From: Coriobacteriia bacterium
GTDB lineage: Bacteria; Actinomycetota; Coriobacteriia; Coriobacteriales; Eggerthellaceae
Assembly (NCBI GenBank): GCA_030523425.1
Contig: JAUNIP010000005.1
Location: 1 to 64,000, forward strand
Length of the DNA: 64,000 nucleotides
Reading direction: 5' to 3'
This document shows, in pieces, positions 1-8,443 of this stretch. The position numbers and the translations under genes were made by a program. Every line of letters begins with the position of its first letter. Position 1 is the first letter of the stretch. The notes under the pieces are model-generated. The model was not told the origin of the DNA. It saw nothing but the letters and a program-made list of their open reading frames with translations, and did not search any database.

Positions 1-765
1 CTTGGTGCCGATGTACTTACCGATGCCGGTAAGGGTAGCAGTTGCCTTGCCCAACTCCACGTTGTTGGTGTAGGTGACCGTGTAGTCGGTTCCCTCGTAG
101 ATGCGGGTGCTGGTACCGTCAACCTTCACCTTGTTGATGGAGCCGCTATACGGGGTGATGGCGCTTCCGGTGTAGAACTGTGCGCCCTGGTCGGGAATGT
201 CCACACGGCCAGAAGAGATGCCAATCAGGCCCTGCACGGCAACGGGCTGGTCGTCCGTAGAATCAGACGCCTTCGCAACAGCGACAGGAGCGGCGAACGT
301 CGTGTCCGTAAAGGTTGTATCTGCTGCAGCCTTTAACGTGATGGTGGCAACCGACACACCCGCCGTGGCATCACCCGTGAAGTTGTAGAACGACAGGCGA
401 AGATTGCCAGCACTGGGGGTATTCCAATCAGTGCTTGCATTCGCGAACGCGGAGCCAAAGGTAACAGATTCCACCGACAACGCCGTATTATCGTAGTTGA
501 AGTCAATCTGCGCGGCGTTTAGCGCCTTGGCGGAATCGTAGGCGATCATGTTGACGGGCACCTGCACGGTGTCGCCCGCCTTCACCACCAAGTTGGTGGG
601 GTCGCCGTAGGTCAAACCGAAGTTTTCACCGGCCGCTAAGGCGGTGTTTGACGACAGCGGAACAAATCCTATGACCAATGCCAAGGTCAACAGGATGGAG
701 AGCAACTTGTGCGACAAGCCACTCGTCGTTGAGGCGGTCGTTGCGCCCCTAGAAGAAATGTCCAT
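1..765 (-). CDS. Secreted cohesin-like surface protein (partial, C-terminus outside window)
   Basis: The reading frame starts with ATG at 765 and is still open at base 1, giving 255 visible residues. The N-terminus has a signal peptide: a hydrophobic run at about residues 20-38 and a cleavage-like 'TALAAGE' near 43-49. Residues of about 50-165 resemble a cohesin-type beta-sandwich ('VKAGDTVQVPVN', 'AAQIDFNYDNTALSVESV'). The end visible here ('IYEGTDYTVTYTNNVELG') resembles the short beta-rich repeats common in Gram-positive surface proteins. It lies 47 bp downstream of another cohesin-like gene on the same strand, so the two may be co-transcribed. The ligand is unknown, and no dockerin or carbohydrate enzyme is visible nearby. 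Confidence 0.75.
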   Translation of the reverse strand, partial: MDISSRGATTASTTSGLSHKLLSILLTLALVIGFVPLSSNTALAAGENFGLTYGDPTNLVVKAGDTVQVPVNMIAYDSAKALNAAQIDFNYDNTALSVESVTFGSAFANASTDWNTPSAGNLRLSFYNFTGDATAGVSVATITLKAAADTTFTDTTFAAPVAVAKASDSTDDQPVAVQGLIGISSGRVDIPDQGAQFYTGSAITPYSGSINKVKVDGTSTRIYEGTDYTVTYTNNVELGKATATLTGIGKYIGTK

Positions 766-812
766 GCGTCCTTTCCTTTCTCTTACGTGCGACGTCACAC
801 CTACCGACACCG

Positions 813-1919
813 CTAGTTACCCTCGCCTTCCCCATCACTGGTTCCAGATGGGGCCTTCTTGCGCACCAGCACAACAACTGCGCCAATAACCGCAATAAGT
901 ACCATCACGAGAATAATAACAGGAATTACGGGAAATGAATCGGAATTCGCATTATTGTTCGCCATGGGCGCCGGCTCGTTGACAACGGCCGGTTCCGTCG
1001 GAGTGTAAGTGGACTCCGAAGGAGCCACCAATCCCGTGCCGGCGGCTATGTCTGCCAGGTCCTGATCGGTGTAGCCATACGTTTTCAGCTGGGTGGTGGT
1101 ATACCCTGCGGCTTCCATCACGGCAAGGTCGGTTGCAGTCAAGCCCTCCAGCAAGGCCGACCCAATTTCGTCATCGGTGAACCCCGCCTGTTGCAGGTCT
1201 TGCATGGTCATGCCGCTGGTAACTAAGTTGATCAGGTCGTCTTTGCTTAAAGTTGCACCATCGGAATACGCGGTGGTCTTGTCTGCCTTCACGTTTTCAG
1301 CCACCGCTGCCGGCGTGTCTTTGCCAGCATCTTCCTGCGTGGCATCCGCCTTTTGGGGAACCGTTTCTTCCTGGGTAGGCTGAGCAGCGGGGGCGCCCCC
1401 ACACGTCAGCGTAAGGCTTGTTGCAACGACCGGATACGAAGCCATGCCAGAATAGGTGGAAACGGCGGCGCGCGTGACGCTTAACGTGGTGGTTCCTTCG
1501 CCTACCACACGAAATACCAGGTTGCACAGCGTGGTGGGGTTAGTGCAGACCGTGCCCGCCATGGGGGCCAAAGCGTTATACACCACCGCGCCGTTTTGCA
1601 GGCTGACCGTGCCCTGCGTCAGGAAAGCTTCGGAGCTTACGTATTCAATAACGGAAGAATCAAAGGAAACAGCCGTGGAAAGGGCATACATGGTAAAGCC
1701 CGTGTCGTCCACCTTTTCCAGCACTTCGGACAGGGTGAATTCGTTTCCCACCTGCAAAGAAGGCGCATCGGACGCTTCAATGCGGAAGGAATAGTCCGCC
1801 CAGGCATGGGCTGGCGCGAAGCACACCGCCACAAGCGAAATTAGACAGGCCGCTAAAAACGCAGCACCCCACCAACATGCCCGCTGTGGCGCTGTTGCGC
1901 GCTCCGTCTGATTTGCCAT
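813..1919 (-). CDS. Membrane-anchored cohesin-like surface protein with short helical repeats
   Basis: 368 residues. The ATG at 1919 is chosen because AGGAGA lies 4 bases upstream; longer in-frame starts would overlap fdhE. There is a signal peptide ('AAFLAACLISLVAVCFAPAHA'-like, about residues 16-35), then a cohesin-like domain (about 40-165) and an Ala/Thr/Gln-rich linker. Next come repeated leucine-rich turns of the form 'DLQQAGFTDDEI', 'DLAVMEAAGYTTTQL' and 'LKTYGYTDQDL' (about 225-285). A C-terminal transmembrane helix ('VIPVIILVMVLIAVIGA') followed by 'RKK' anchors it in the membrane. It starts 13 bp after the fdhE stop, so it may be transcribed with the formate dehydrogenase genes. Function unknown. 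Confidence 0.8.
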   Translation of the reverse strand: MANQTERATAPQRACWWGAAFLAACLISLVAVCFAPAHAWADYSFRIEASDAPSLQVGNEFTLSEVLEKVDDTGFTMYALSTAVSFDSSVIEYVSSEAFLTQGTVSLQNGAVVYNALAPMAGTVCTNPTTLCNLVFRVVGEGTTTLSVTRAAVSTYSGMASYPVVATSLTLTCGGAPAAQPTQEETVPQKADATQEDAGKDTPAAVAENVKADKTTAYSDGATLSKDDLINLVTSGMTMQDLQQAGFTDDEIGSALLEGLTATDLAVMEAAGYTTTQLKTYGYTDQDLADIAAGTGLVAPSESTYTPTEPAVVNEPAPMANNNANSDSFPVIPVIILVMVLIAVIGAVVVLVRKKAPSGTSDGEGEGN

Positions 1920-1932
1920 GGCGTCTCCTTTG

Positions 1933-2817
1933 CTAGCTTTGTTGCGACACCGCCTGATTATAGGCAACCTGGTCAAGCTTCGCCATCACGACGTCCTCAA
2001 CTTCATAGGAAAACGAAACCGCCTGTTCGCCCTGGAACACGGTACGCAGGTAGTTACCGCATTCGTCGCAGGTTTGCAGGCGGTGGGAATCGTCGCCTTC
2101 CAGGCTGAAATAGTGCAGGTGCCCTTGGTGCTGCGTGCCGCATCGGCCGCAGCGCACGCGCTCGAATTCCCACGCCGTGCCGCATTGGCTGCACCACAAT
2201 TCCTTCGCGCGGCCGTTCTTGGATCGGGTAAGGCCCACGCGCGCCAAAGTGGGAGCGCAACCGCATACGGGGCATTTCAGGGGCCGGGGCATGTCGGCTT
2301 CGGCGACCAGCATGGCGTCGTAGATGGCCTTTGCGGGCGCTTCCAGCTGTGTGCGCAGCGCCAGCGAAGCCACCATGGCCACGTGATAGGCAGCATCGGG
2401 GCTAACGTGGTCAAGCGCCGCTTGCTCCATGGCGTCCAAGAAAGCCGTGGGGTCTTGCCCTGCCAGCGCACTGTCGGCGCTTTCCACCAGGCTTTCCCAA
2501 GGCGCCTGCTGCAGGGCGCCCGTGATGGCTTCCGGCAGCGCACCTTGCCCGGCCAGGCAATTTGCCAGCGCCGCGCAGGCGGCAGCCAATGTGGGCGCAG
2601 AAACAGGAACAGGCTTGTGGGAAAGCACGCTTTCCCCTGCCGCGTTCCACGCCTTCAGCGCCTGCGGGGAAGCCATGGTGTAGTCGGCAGGCACCGGAGC
2701 CATGCAAGAATCTTGCACGCCCCACAAGGCGCGGAAGAACTGCAGGCGAGCCTTGTCAGCAGATGATGCCGTATCGTCATAGCTGGCTATGGCCCTATCA
2801 ATCAGCGGAAGAAACAT
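1933..2817 (-). CDS. fdhE: Formate dehydrogenase accessory protein FdhE
   Basis: 294 residues, matching the usual FdhE size. The C-terminal half carries rubredoxin-like CxxC pairs: 'CPVCGC', 'CSQCG', 'CGRCG' and 'CDECG'. These are the iron-binding signature of FdhE. FdhE is a cytoplasmic factor needed for activity of exported, Tat-dependent formate dehydrogenases and is thought to act on the catalytic subunit before export. GAAGGGG lies upstream of the ATG at 2817. It follows fdnI on the same strand after a 147-bp gap that holds a strong inverted repeat, so its expression may be separately tuned. Confidence 0.9.
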   Translation of the reverse strand: MFLPLIDRAIASYDDTASSADKARLQFFRALWGVQDSCMAPVPADYTMASPQALKAWNAAGESVLSHKPVPVSAPTLAAACAALANCLAGQGALPEAITGALQQAPWESLVESADSALAGQDPTAFLDAMEQAALDHVSPDAAYHVAMVASLALRTQLEAPAKAIYDAMLVAEADMPRPLKCPVCGCAPTLARVGLTRSKNGRAKELWCSQCGTAWEFERVRCGRCGTQHQGHLHYFSLEGDDSHRLQTCDECGNYLRTVFQGEQAVSFSYEVEDVVMAKLDQVAYNQAVSQQS

Positions 2818-2907
2818 ACAACCCCTTCAAACGAACTTTCGAAGCGCACGGCCAACCCGCCCACACTCGCACAGCGCAGGCAAACCGCCGCGGCGCCCTC
2901 AAACACA

Positions 2908-2943
2908 GTCGGTCCCGCAAGGATAACACCCCGCGGGACCGAC
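2908..2943. repeat. Inverted repeat between fdnI and fdhE
   Basis: Eleven-base arms GTCGGTCCCGC (2908-2918) and GCGGGACCGAC (2933-2943) pair perfectly around a 14-base loop. In the transcript of the fdn operon this hairpin falls after the fdnI stop and about 90 bases before the fdhE start. No long U-tract follows it, so it looks more like a stability or attenuation element than a strong terminator. Confidence 0.6.
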
Positions 2944-2964
2944 AGCAAAACTACTGCAGCAGGA

Positions 2965-3738
2965 CTACTTTTCGTCCTTCTTCACCACAACCACGTTTTC
3001 GCCGGATTCCAGTTCGCGGCGAGCCCAGTGGCCCCAGTGGTACAGCGCGTCGGATTCAGAAACCATGCCATTGCCGAACATGAGCTTGTAGCAGCCCCGG
3101 TACGGCTGGAAAATGCCTGCGCCCAGGAAAATATGGGCCATCACGAAAATAACAAGCAGGAAGAAACCCAGATCATGCAGGAACAGCAGCACCGAATGAG
3201 CGGCCACGCCTAGATCTACAACCGTAGATCCCAAAAGCAGCGCCACGCCAGTCACCGCCATCAGAATGCCGCAAATCCACAGCATGCCATCTGCGAATCG
3301 CTGGCCAGACTTCTGGTCGTCTTGGTCGGGCATGTGAATCCACTTGCAGCCGAACAAATACGGGAAGAACAGGCCCATCCACAGCTTGTCGTCTTTGGTC
3401 CACTTGCACAGGTTCACCTTCAGAATGTGCAGCACACCCTTCGGGGCAAGGATGGCGCTAATCACCGGCACCAGCACGTACACCAGACCGATAACGCGGT
3501 GCGACATGCGCATGGCCAACACCACGCCGGCACCTGCCATCTGCGTTAGCGGTGGGATGAACACGAACAGGCCAGAAATCATAAGCCAAATGCAGCAGAT
3601 GATGGTGACACCATGGGTAATACGGGCCTGCAGGGAATGGCGCTTGATAAAACGCTGCGTCCCTTCAGTCTCACGTTGCTCCAAGAATGCAGCATCGGAA
3701 GCAGCGGCTTCAGCAGAAACTTCAACAGCATGACTCAT
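2965..3738 (-). CDS. fdnI: Formate dehydrogenase gamma subunit, cytochrome b556-like membrane protein
   Basis: 257 residues from the ATG at 3738, preceded by AAGGGGG. The frame is open further upstream, but that part lies inside fdnH. Four membrane segments are visible ('ITHGVTIICCIWLMISGLF', 'VIGLVYVLVPVISAIL', 'MLWICGILMAVTGVALLLG', 'LGFFLLVIFVMAHIFLG'), with histidines in helices 1, 2 and 4 suited to bind two haems b. Homologues pass electrons from the Fe-S subunit to quinone. The stop of the upstream Fe-S gene is one base away, which indicates translational coupling. Confidence 0.9.
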   Translation of the reverse strand: MSHAVEVSAEAAASDAAFLEQRETEGTQRFIKRHSLQARITHGVTIICCIWLMISGLFVFIPPLTQMAGAGVVLAMRMSHRVIGLVYVLVPVISAILAPKGVLHILKVNLCKWTKDDKLWMGLFFPYLFGCKWIHMPDQDDQKSGQRFADGMLWICGILMAVTGVALLLGSTVVDLGVAAHSVLLFLHDLGFFLLVIFVMAHIFLGAGIFQPYRGCYKLMFGNGMVSESDALYHWGHWARRELESGENVVVVKKDEK

Positions 3739-3739
3739 G

Positions 3740-4807
3740 TTACTCGCCCCCTTCCTGGGTGTCCTCTTCGGTGGCCGCGGCGGTATCAGCAGCCTGGACC
3801 TGAGCTTCAGAGCCCGCGGCAGCTTCCGCTTCGGCGGCAGCCTTCGCGGCAGCTTCGGCTTCAAGCTGCTTCTTCTTCCGATTGGCTTCCATAAACGGCA
3901 GGTTTTCGGTGAGCGCCTCGGTGAAGGTACGCGAATCTTGCGGGTCGCCGGTCTTCACCACTTCGCCCGTTTCCAGGGCAATGGTGTCTTGCGTTTCGTT
4001 GTTGTACGCCAGCGTGTTACGCTTGTAACCCGTGGCCAAAGCGAACATGGCACCCAAGCCGACCACCACCAGCGGGGCGACAACCCCTGTCAGCGGCTTC
4101 ATCACATTCATGGCACCAACAGTGCCCATGACCTGCGGGTTTTCAACCTGACCATGCTTTTCCACGCCGTATTTCAGCACCTGGATAACATGCAGGCCGC
4201 CCATTTCGTTTTCGCCATACACGCAGGCGTCTTCGTAGCCATGTTCCTTCAGGAAGGCCACTTGGCGATGCGCCTGGGCAATCATGTCAGCGCGGTCGCC
4301 GAACAGCAAGGCTTCGGGCTGGCACGTGGTCACGCAGGCCGGCGCCATGCCGTTAGCCACGCGGTCCACGCAGCCATAGCACTTGTTGATGACCGTGCGC
4401 AGGCCGTCGTCGGTGTAACGCGGCACCTCGAACGGACAGGCCGAAGAGCAGTATTGGCAACCCACGCACTTGCTGGCGTCATGGGTAACCAGGCCCGTGG
4501 CTTCGTCTTTGAACAGGGCACCTGCCGGGCAGATGCTCACGCAGCCGGCGTCGGTGCAATGCTGGCACGAACGCCTTGTTATGGCATTGCCCACGCGCTT
4601 TTGGGAAGCCTTGTTCTCGAATTCGTTGAACGTCATGATCAGACGCGTATCGCCATTCAGGTCTGCAGGGTTTTGATAAGAACCCGTGAACTTGTAGTGG
4701 TTCATCTCCAGCGAGCTGGGCAGGTTGTTCCAGCACTTGCAGGCAATTTGGCAACCCTTGCAACCAGTGCACCTGGAAGCGTCAAACAGGAAAGCTTTAT
4801 CAGACAT
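3740..4807 (-). CDS. fdnH: Formate dehydrogenase Fe-S (beta) subunit
   Basis: 355 residues. Ferredoxin-type cysteine clusters are visible from the N-terminus: C13xxC16xxC19xxxC23 ('CTGCKGCQIAC'), then 'CQHCTDAGCVSICP', 'CVGCQYCSSACPF' and a further set around 'NKCYGCVDR' and 'ACVTTC'. This fits four 4Fe-4S clusters that carry electrons from the molybdenum subunit to the cytochrome. A single membrane helix follows ('GVVAPLVVVGLGAMFALATG'). The tail after it is unusually long and rich in Ala and Glu, ending 'EEDTQEGGE', which the E. coli homologue lacks. It sits 14 bp after the catalytic gene. Confidence 0.92.
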   Translation of the reverse strand: MSDKAFLFDASRCTGCKGCQIACKCWNNLPSSLEMNHYKFTGSYQNPADLNGDTRLIMTFNEFENKASQKRVGNAITRRSCQHCTDAGCVSICPAGALFKDEATGLVTHDASKCVGCQYCSSACPFEVPRYTDDGLRTVINKCYGCVDRVANGMAPACVTTCQPEALLFGDRADMIAQAHRQVAFLKEHGYEDACVYGENEMGGLHVIQVLKYGVEKHGQVENPQVMGTVGAMNVMKPLTGVVAPLVVVGLGAMFALATGYKRNTLAYNNETQDTIALETGEVVKTGDPQDSRTFTEALTENLPFMEANRKKKQLEAEAAAKAAAEAEAAAGSEAQVQAADTAAATEEDTQEGGE

Positions 4808-4821
4808 TGTGGGTCACCTCC

Positions 4822-7800
4822 TTACACCGTGGTCTTTTCGATGTTGACAAGGAACGCCTTGTATTCAGGCGTTTGGCTGTTGGGGTCACCTACGTTAGGC
4901 GTAAGGTCGTTCACCGCGCCTAAGGTGGTGTTGCCAAACAGCTTGCCCCAGCTGAAGTGGTGCGTCATGCCCACCAGGTGCTGGGTTTTGCCCTGCACGG
5001 TAAGCGGACGCACGCGCGGGGTGACCACCGCGGTAACCACCACAGAAGCTCGCCTGTTCCACACGCGTACATGGTCGCCGGTGTGAATGCCCTTTTCCAG
5101 GGCCAGTTCCTGGGAAAGCTCTATCATGTCGCCCGGCCACGCTTCCACCAGCGAAGGACAAGCGCGCGTTTGGCCGCCCGTCTGCCAATGCTCGGTGACC
5201 GAATAGGTGGTGGCCACGTACGGATAGTCTTCCACCCTGCCGCGCCTGGTGGAGTCGTCCACAAACTTGCGGCCCAGGAAGCACGGCGAATTCAGCAAGC
5301 CGTTCAGCGGGTTGGAAGAAAGCGGCGTCTCGAAGGGCTCGAAGTGTTCGGGGAACGGGCCGTCGGTCATGCCATAGGACTCCAAGCGGCCGTTTTGCTC
5401 CCACAGCATGAAGAACGCCTTGTTGTTAGGCTCAATCTGCTGCACGGTGCCATCCGTCAACGTGCGAGTGGCGGCAAAGTCAGGAATATCCATGCCGTTG
5501 GCGTATCCGGTCAGCCACTTTTGGGCGTCCTTGTCCCACTTCACCAGCGCCTTTTCTTCGTTCCACGGCTGGCCTTCCAGGTCGGCCGAGGCGCGGTTGT
5601 AAATGATGCGGCGGTTGTTCGGCCACGCGAAGGCCCACTCGGAGTACAGACCCAAGCCGGAAGAGTCCACGTTGTTGCGGCGGGCGACTGCCTGCTTGGA
5701 CGGGTCGCACGGGGCGTCGTTGTTGGCGAAGAAGCCGGAGTAAATCCACATGCCGCAGGCAGTAGAGCCATTGGCGCCTAGGCCCGCGTAACCCGCCAGC
5801 AAGTCGATGCTGCCGCTGGAAAGCGTGCCGTCGGGGTTGCTGGTAAAGCCGCTCTTCCAGTCAGAGCTTTCCACCTTGTAGCCGTTCAAGGCCCAAGCAA
5901 CCGGGATGGGATCAATCTTGCCATCCAAGTAGTAATCCCACTTCATGTTCAGGATGGGATCGGGGTTAGCCGTCTTCGGATCGTTCTTTTCGGCTTCGTA
6001 CAGGGCGCAGATTTCCTTCCACAAAATGTCGCAGATTTCGTAGTCGGGCTTGGCTTCGTCCCACGGCTCCACGGCCTGGTAGCGCCACTGCACCCAGCGG
6101 CCGGAATTCAAAATGGTGCCCGGCTTTTCGTAGATGAGCGCACACGGCAGGAAGAACACCGTGGTGGGGATGGTGGAAGCGTCCATGTCGGGCGCGTCCC
6201 AGAAGTCCGCCGTTTCGGTGATTACCTGGTCAGCCACAACCAGCCAATCCAGGTTCGCCATAGACCTGCGCACGTTGCCGCTGTTAGGAGCGGAATGGCA
6301 GGGGTTCATGCCCCAGGCGTAATAGCCCTTCATGGTGCCTTCCTTCATCTTTTCGAAGGAAGAAAGCTCGGTCCAGTCAGAGCCGTCGTGGCTGGGAACC
6401 TTCGGCCACCAGTCGTAGCCGTAATCGTTTTCCACAGTGGCGTTTTCGCCGTACCATTCCTTCAGCGCAGAAACCATGAACTTGGGCTTGTTGGTGTAGT
6501 AGCCATCGGAATAGGTTTGGCTTTCCAGCCAATGCGCCAACGTGTCGCGGTCGGTGGTGTTGGCCCACTTCAGATACGCCGGCTGTTCGTTCACCAGCAT
6601 GCCCATGTCGGTGGCACCCTGCACGTTAGGTTCGCCGCGCAGTGCGCACACGCCGCCGCCCGGCACGCCCACGTTGCCGCACAACAGCTGCAGTATCGAC
6701 ATAGCGCGCGTGTTCTGGGCGCCATAGGTGTGCTGCGTTTGGCCCAAGGCGTACAGAATAGTGCCCGCCTTGCCCGGGGCTGCCGAAGAAGCATACGTGG
6801 AATAAACCAGTTCCAGATCTTCTTTGTCCATGCCGCACACGCTGCACACCATGTCCATGGTGTAGCGGCTGTAGTGCTTTTTCATCTGCTGGTACACGCA
6901 GCGCTCATCTGTCAGCGTCATGTCCTTTTTGGGGACGGTCAAGGTGGGGGTGGTAAACTCCGGCACGCCTTCGCCTACCGCCCAGGCATAGGTGCCGCCC
7001 GGGGTGGTGTCCCATTCTTCTTCGTGGTCGGTTTCGTAATGCCACGAATGGGAGTTATAGGTTTCGGAATCCTTGTCCCAGCCGCTGAAGAAGCCCGTTT
7101 GCGGGTCGAACTCGAATTCATGGTCAAGAATGTAGGAAGCGTTCGTGTACTGCGTTAAGTACTCGAAGTTGTATTCGGGAACAAACCGGCCCGCACGGTA
7201 TTTCTCCAGGTTGGGCTCAATCAGGTTCTCGATGATGTAGTGATACAGACCGCCGTAGAAGCAGATGTCCGTGCCGCTGCGGATGGGGCAGTAGATGTCT
7301 GCCATTTCAGCCGTGCGGGTGTAACGGGGGTCTACCACAATCCACTTAGCGCCGCGTTCGTGGGCCTTGTGCAGCCACTTGGAGCTAACAGGATGGTTTT
7401 CAGCGGAATTGGATCCGATGTTTAAGATGACATCGGTGTTTTGCATGTCGCACCAATGAGTTGTCATTGAGCCGCGACCGAATGATGCCGCCAGACCGGC
7501 GACGGTGGGGCCGTGTCAAACACGGGCTTGGTTATCGATTGCCACGATACCAAGCGCTCTCATCATTTTCAGGATGAGGTACTCTTCTTCGGAGTTTTGT
7601 TGCGAGCCGCCCAAGCTGGCAATGCTTTCGCAGCGGTTCACGGTCAGTTCCTTGCCCTTGACCATTTCGGTTTCCACGTAACCGGCGTCACGGGTGTCCT
7701 TCGTGAAGCGAGCAATTTCCTTTGCCGCTTCGTCCCAGGTGATGGGCTCCCACTTCTTGGAGTAGGGACGGCGCACCAAGGGCTTCGTCTGACGCACAGG

Positions 7801-8136
7801 GCTTTTGATGACTTCCTTCGTGTGCGGGTCAACCACGTTGCGCAGCTGGAACATGGAAGCGCCCTTCGGGCACAGGCCGCCCTGGTTGATGGGATGGTCA
7901 GGATCGCCCTCAAGGTTGATCAACTCGCCGTCGCGCACCGAGCACAACGAACCGCAGCCACCAGCGCAGTAGCAACAGATGTTGGTGTACTCTTCGGTGT
8001 TGACCAGCTTCCAGTCCTTTTCGGTTTCCACGGCCAAGGCCGGGGAAGCTGCGGTCATTTCCACAGCCATAGTGGCCGTGATAGCCGCGCCGATAGACTT
8101 AAAGAAGCCTCTACGGGTAAGCTCCACCAATCTCAC
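4822..8136 (-). CDS. fdnG: Selenocysteine-containing formate dehydrogenase, catalytic (alpha) subunit
   Basis: 1104 residues when the TGA at 7518-7516 is read as selenocysteine (residue 207). The context 'ARV-Sec-HGPTVAGLAASFG' is the standard active site of Mo/W-bis-MGD formate dehydrogenases. The N-terminus has a Tat signal with RRGFFK at 8-13, so the enzyme acts outside the membrane. A 4Fe-4S motif follows (C54xxC57xxxC61 and C89). The frame continues cleanly on both sides of the TGA, and homology is uninterrupted. The start is taken as GTG 8136 after GAGGGGA; TTG at 8130 or GTG at 8127 are possible alternatives. It is the first gene of fdnG-fdnH-fdnI-fdhE. Confidence 0.95.
7470..7518 (-). 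promoter_or_regulatory. SECIS element of fdnG
   Basis: Directly after the UGA the message reads CACGGCCC and then folds through CGCC-GGUCU-GGCG (7501-7489), a four-base-pair apical stem closing a GGUCU loop. E. coli fdhF and fdnG carry the same kind of GGUCU apical loop, which SelB binds. The position and sequence support read-through by SelB, encoded at 20138-22045. Confidence 0.85.
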
Positions 8137-8443
8137 TCTCCCCTCTTTTTCTCCTGCGCACGCCCTGGCCTCTTCCTGACCGCAGGCACGCGCATCCTTT
8201 CGCTTTTAGAACCTAAAAGCTATCTCTCCCTCGCATTGTTTGCATGTCAAAAGACACACCAAAACAAGGCGCGCAAACAACTACATTCCAACTTAGCAGA
8301 ACTGCGCGCAAAAAAAAGCTTGGAATGATTATTCAGTTGGCGAATGGTGTTACAAAAATACGAATTTCATCAGGTATTATTCTTGATTGTGAATAATCCA
8401 CCTCGTTTAGGCAATGCCCCTGCGGGCAGACTGCGTGGCCTTC
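8137..8443. other. Upstream region of fdnG (between fdnG and fdhD), AT-rich
   Basis: This 307-bp gap is much richer in A and T than the genes around it. On the minus strand TTGACA (8250-8245) is a possible -35 box, but the -10 at the expected spacing (AGAGAT or GAGATA) is poor. A seven-base hairpin GCTTTTA/TAAAAGC (8202-8220) lies in the presumed leader. Several ATTATTC/GAATAAT motifs occur between 8322 and 8397. The region probably carries control of the fdn operon; nothing coding is seen. Confidence 0.45.
8376..8397. promoter_or_regulatory. Inverted repeat ATTATTC-N8-GAATAAT upstream of fdnG
   Basis: Perfect seven-base arms at 8376-8382 and 8391-8397 flank TTGATTGT. TTGAT at 8383 resembles one half of an FNR-type site (TTGAT-N4-ATCAA), but the second half does not match. 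A related imperfect repeat, GAAT-GATT-ATTC, lies at 8323-8334. The layout suits a dimeric regulator controlling fdnG; which one is unknown. Confidence 0.4.

Noticed and set aside
1-1919. Cellulosome scaffold
   Set aside because: There are cohesin-like domains but no dockerins, carbohydrate-binding modules or secreted glycosidases; the GH3 enzyme at 43.7-46.1 kb has no signal peptide.
3737-5086. Long plus-strand open frame opposite the formate dehydrogenase genes
   Set aside because: His/Arg/Gly-rich translation typical of the antisense of a high-GC gene; the minus strand encodes clear FdnH and FdnG.
7516-7518. In-frame TGA suggesting fdnG is two genes or a pseudogene
   Set aside because: The surrounding residues match the selenocysteine site of formate dehydrogenases, a SECIS-like hairpin follows, and the full Sec machinery is encoded in the window.
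8222-8250. Confident fdnG promoter from TTGACA at 8250-8245
   Set aside because: No acceptable -10 hexamer lies at 16-18 bp; kept only as a remark in the region entry.
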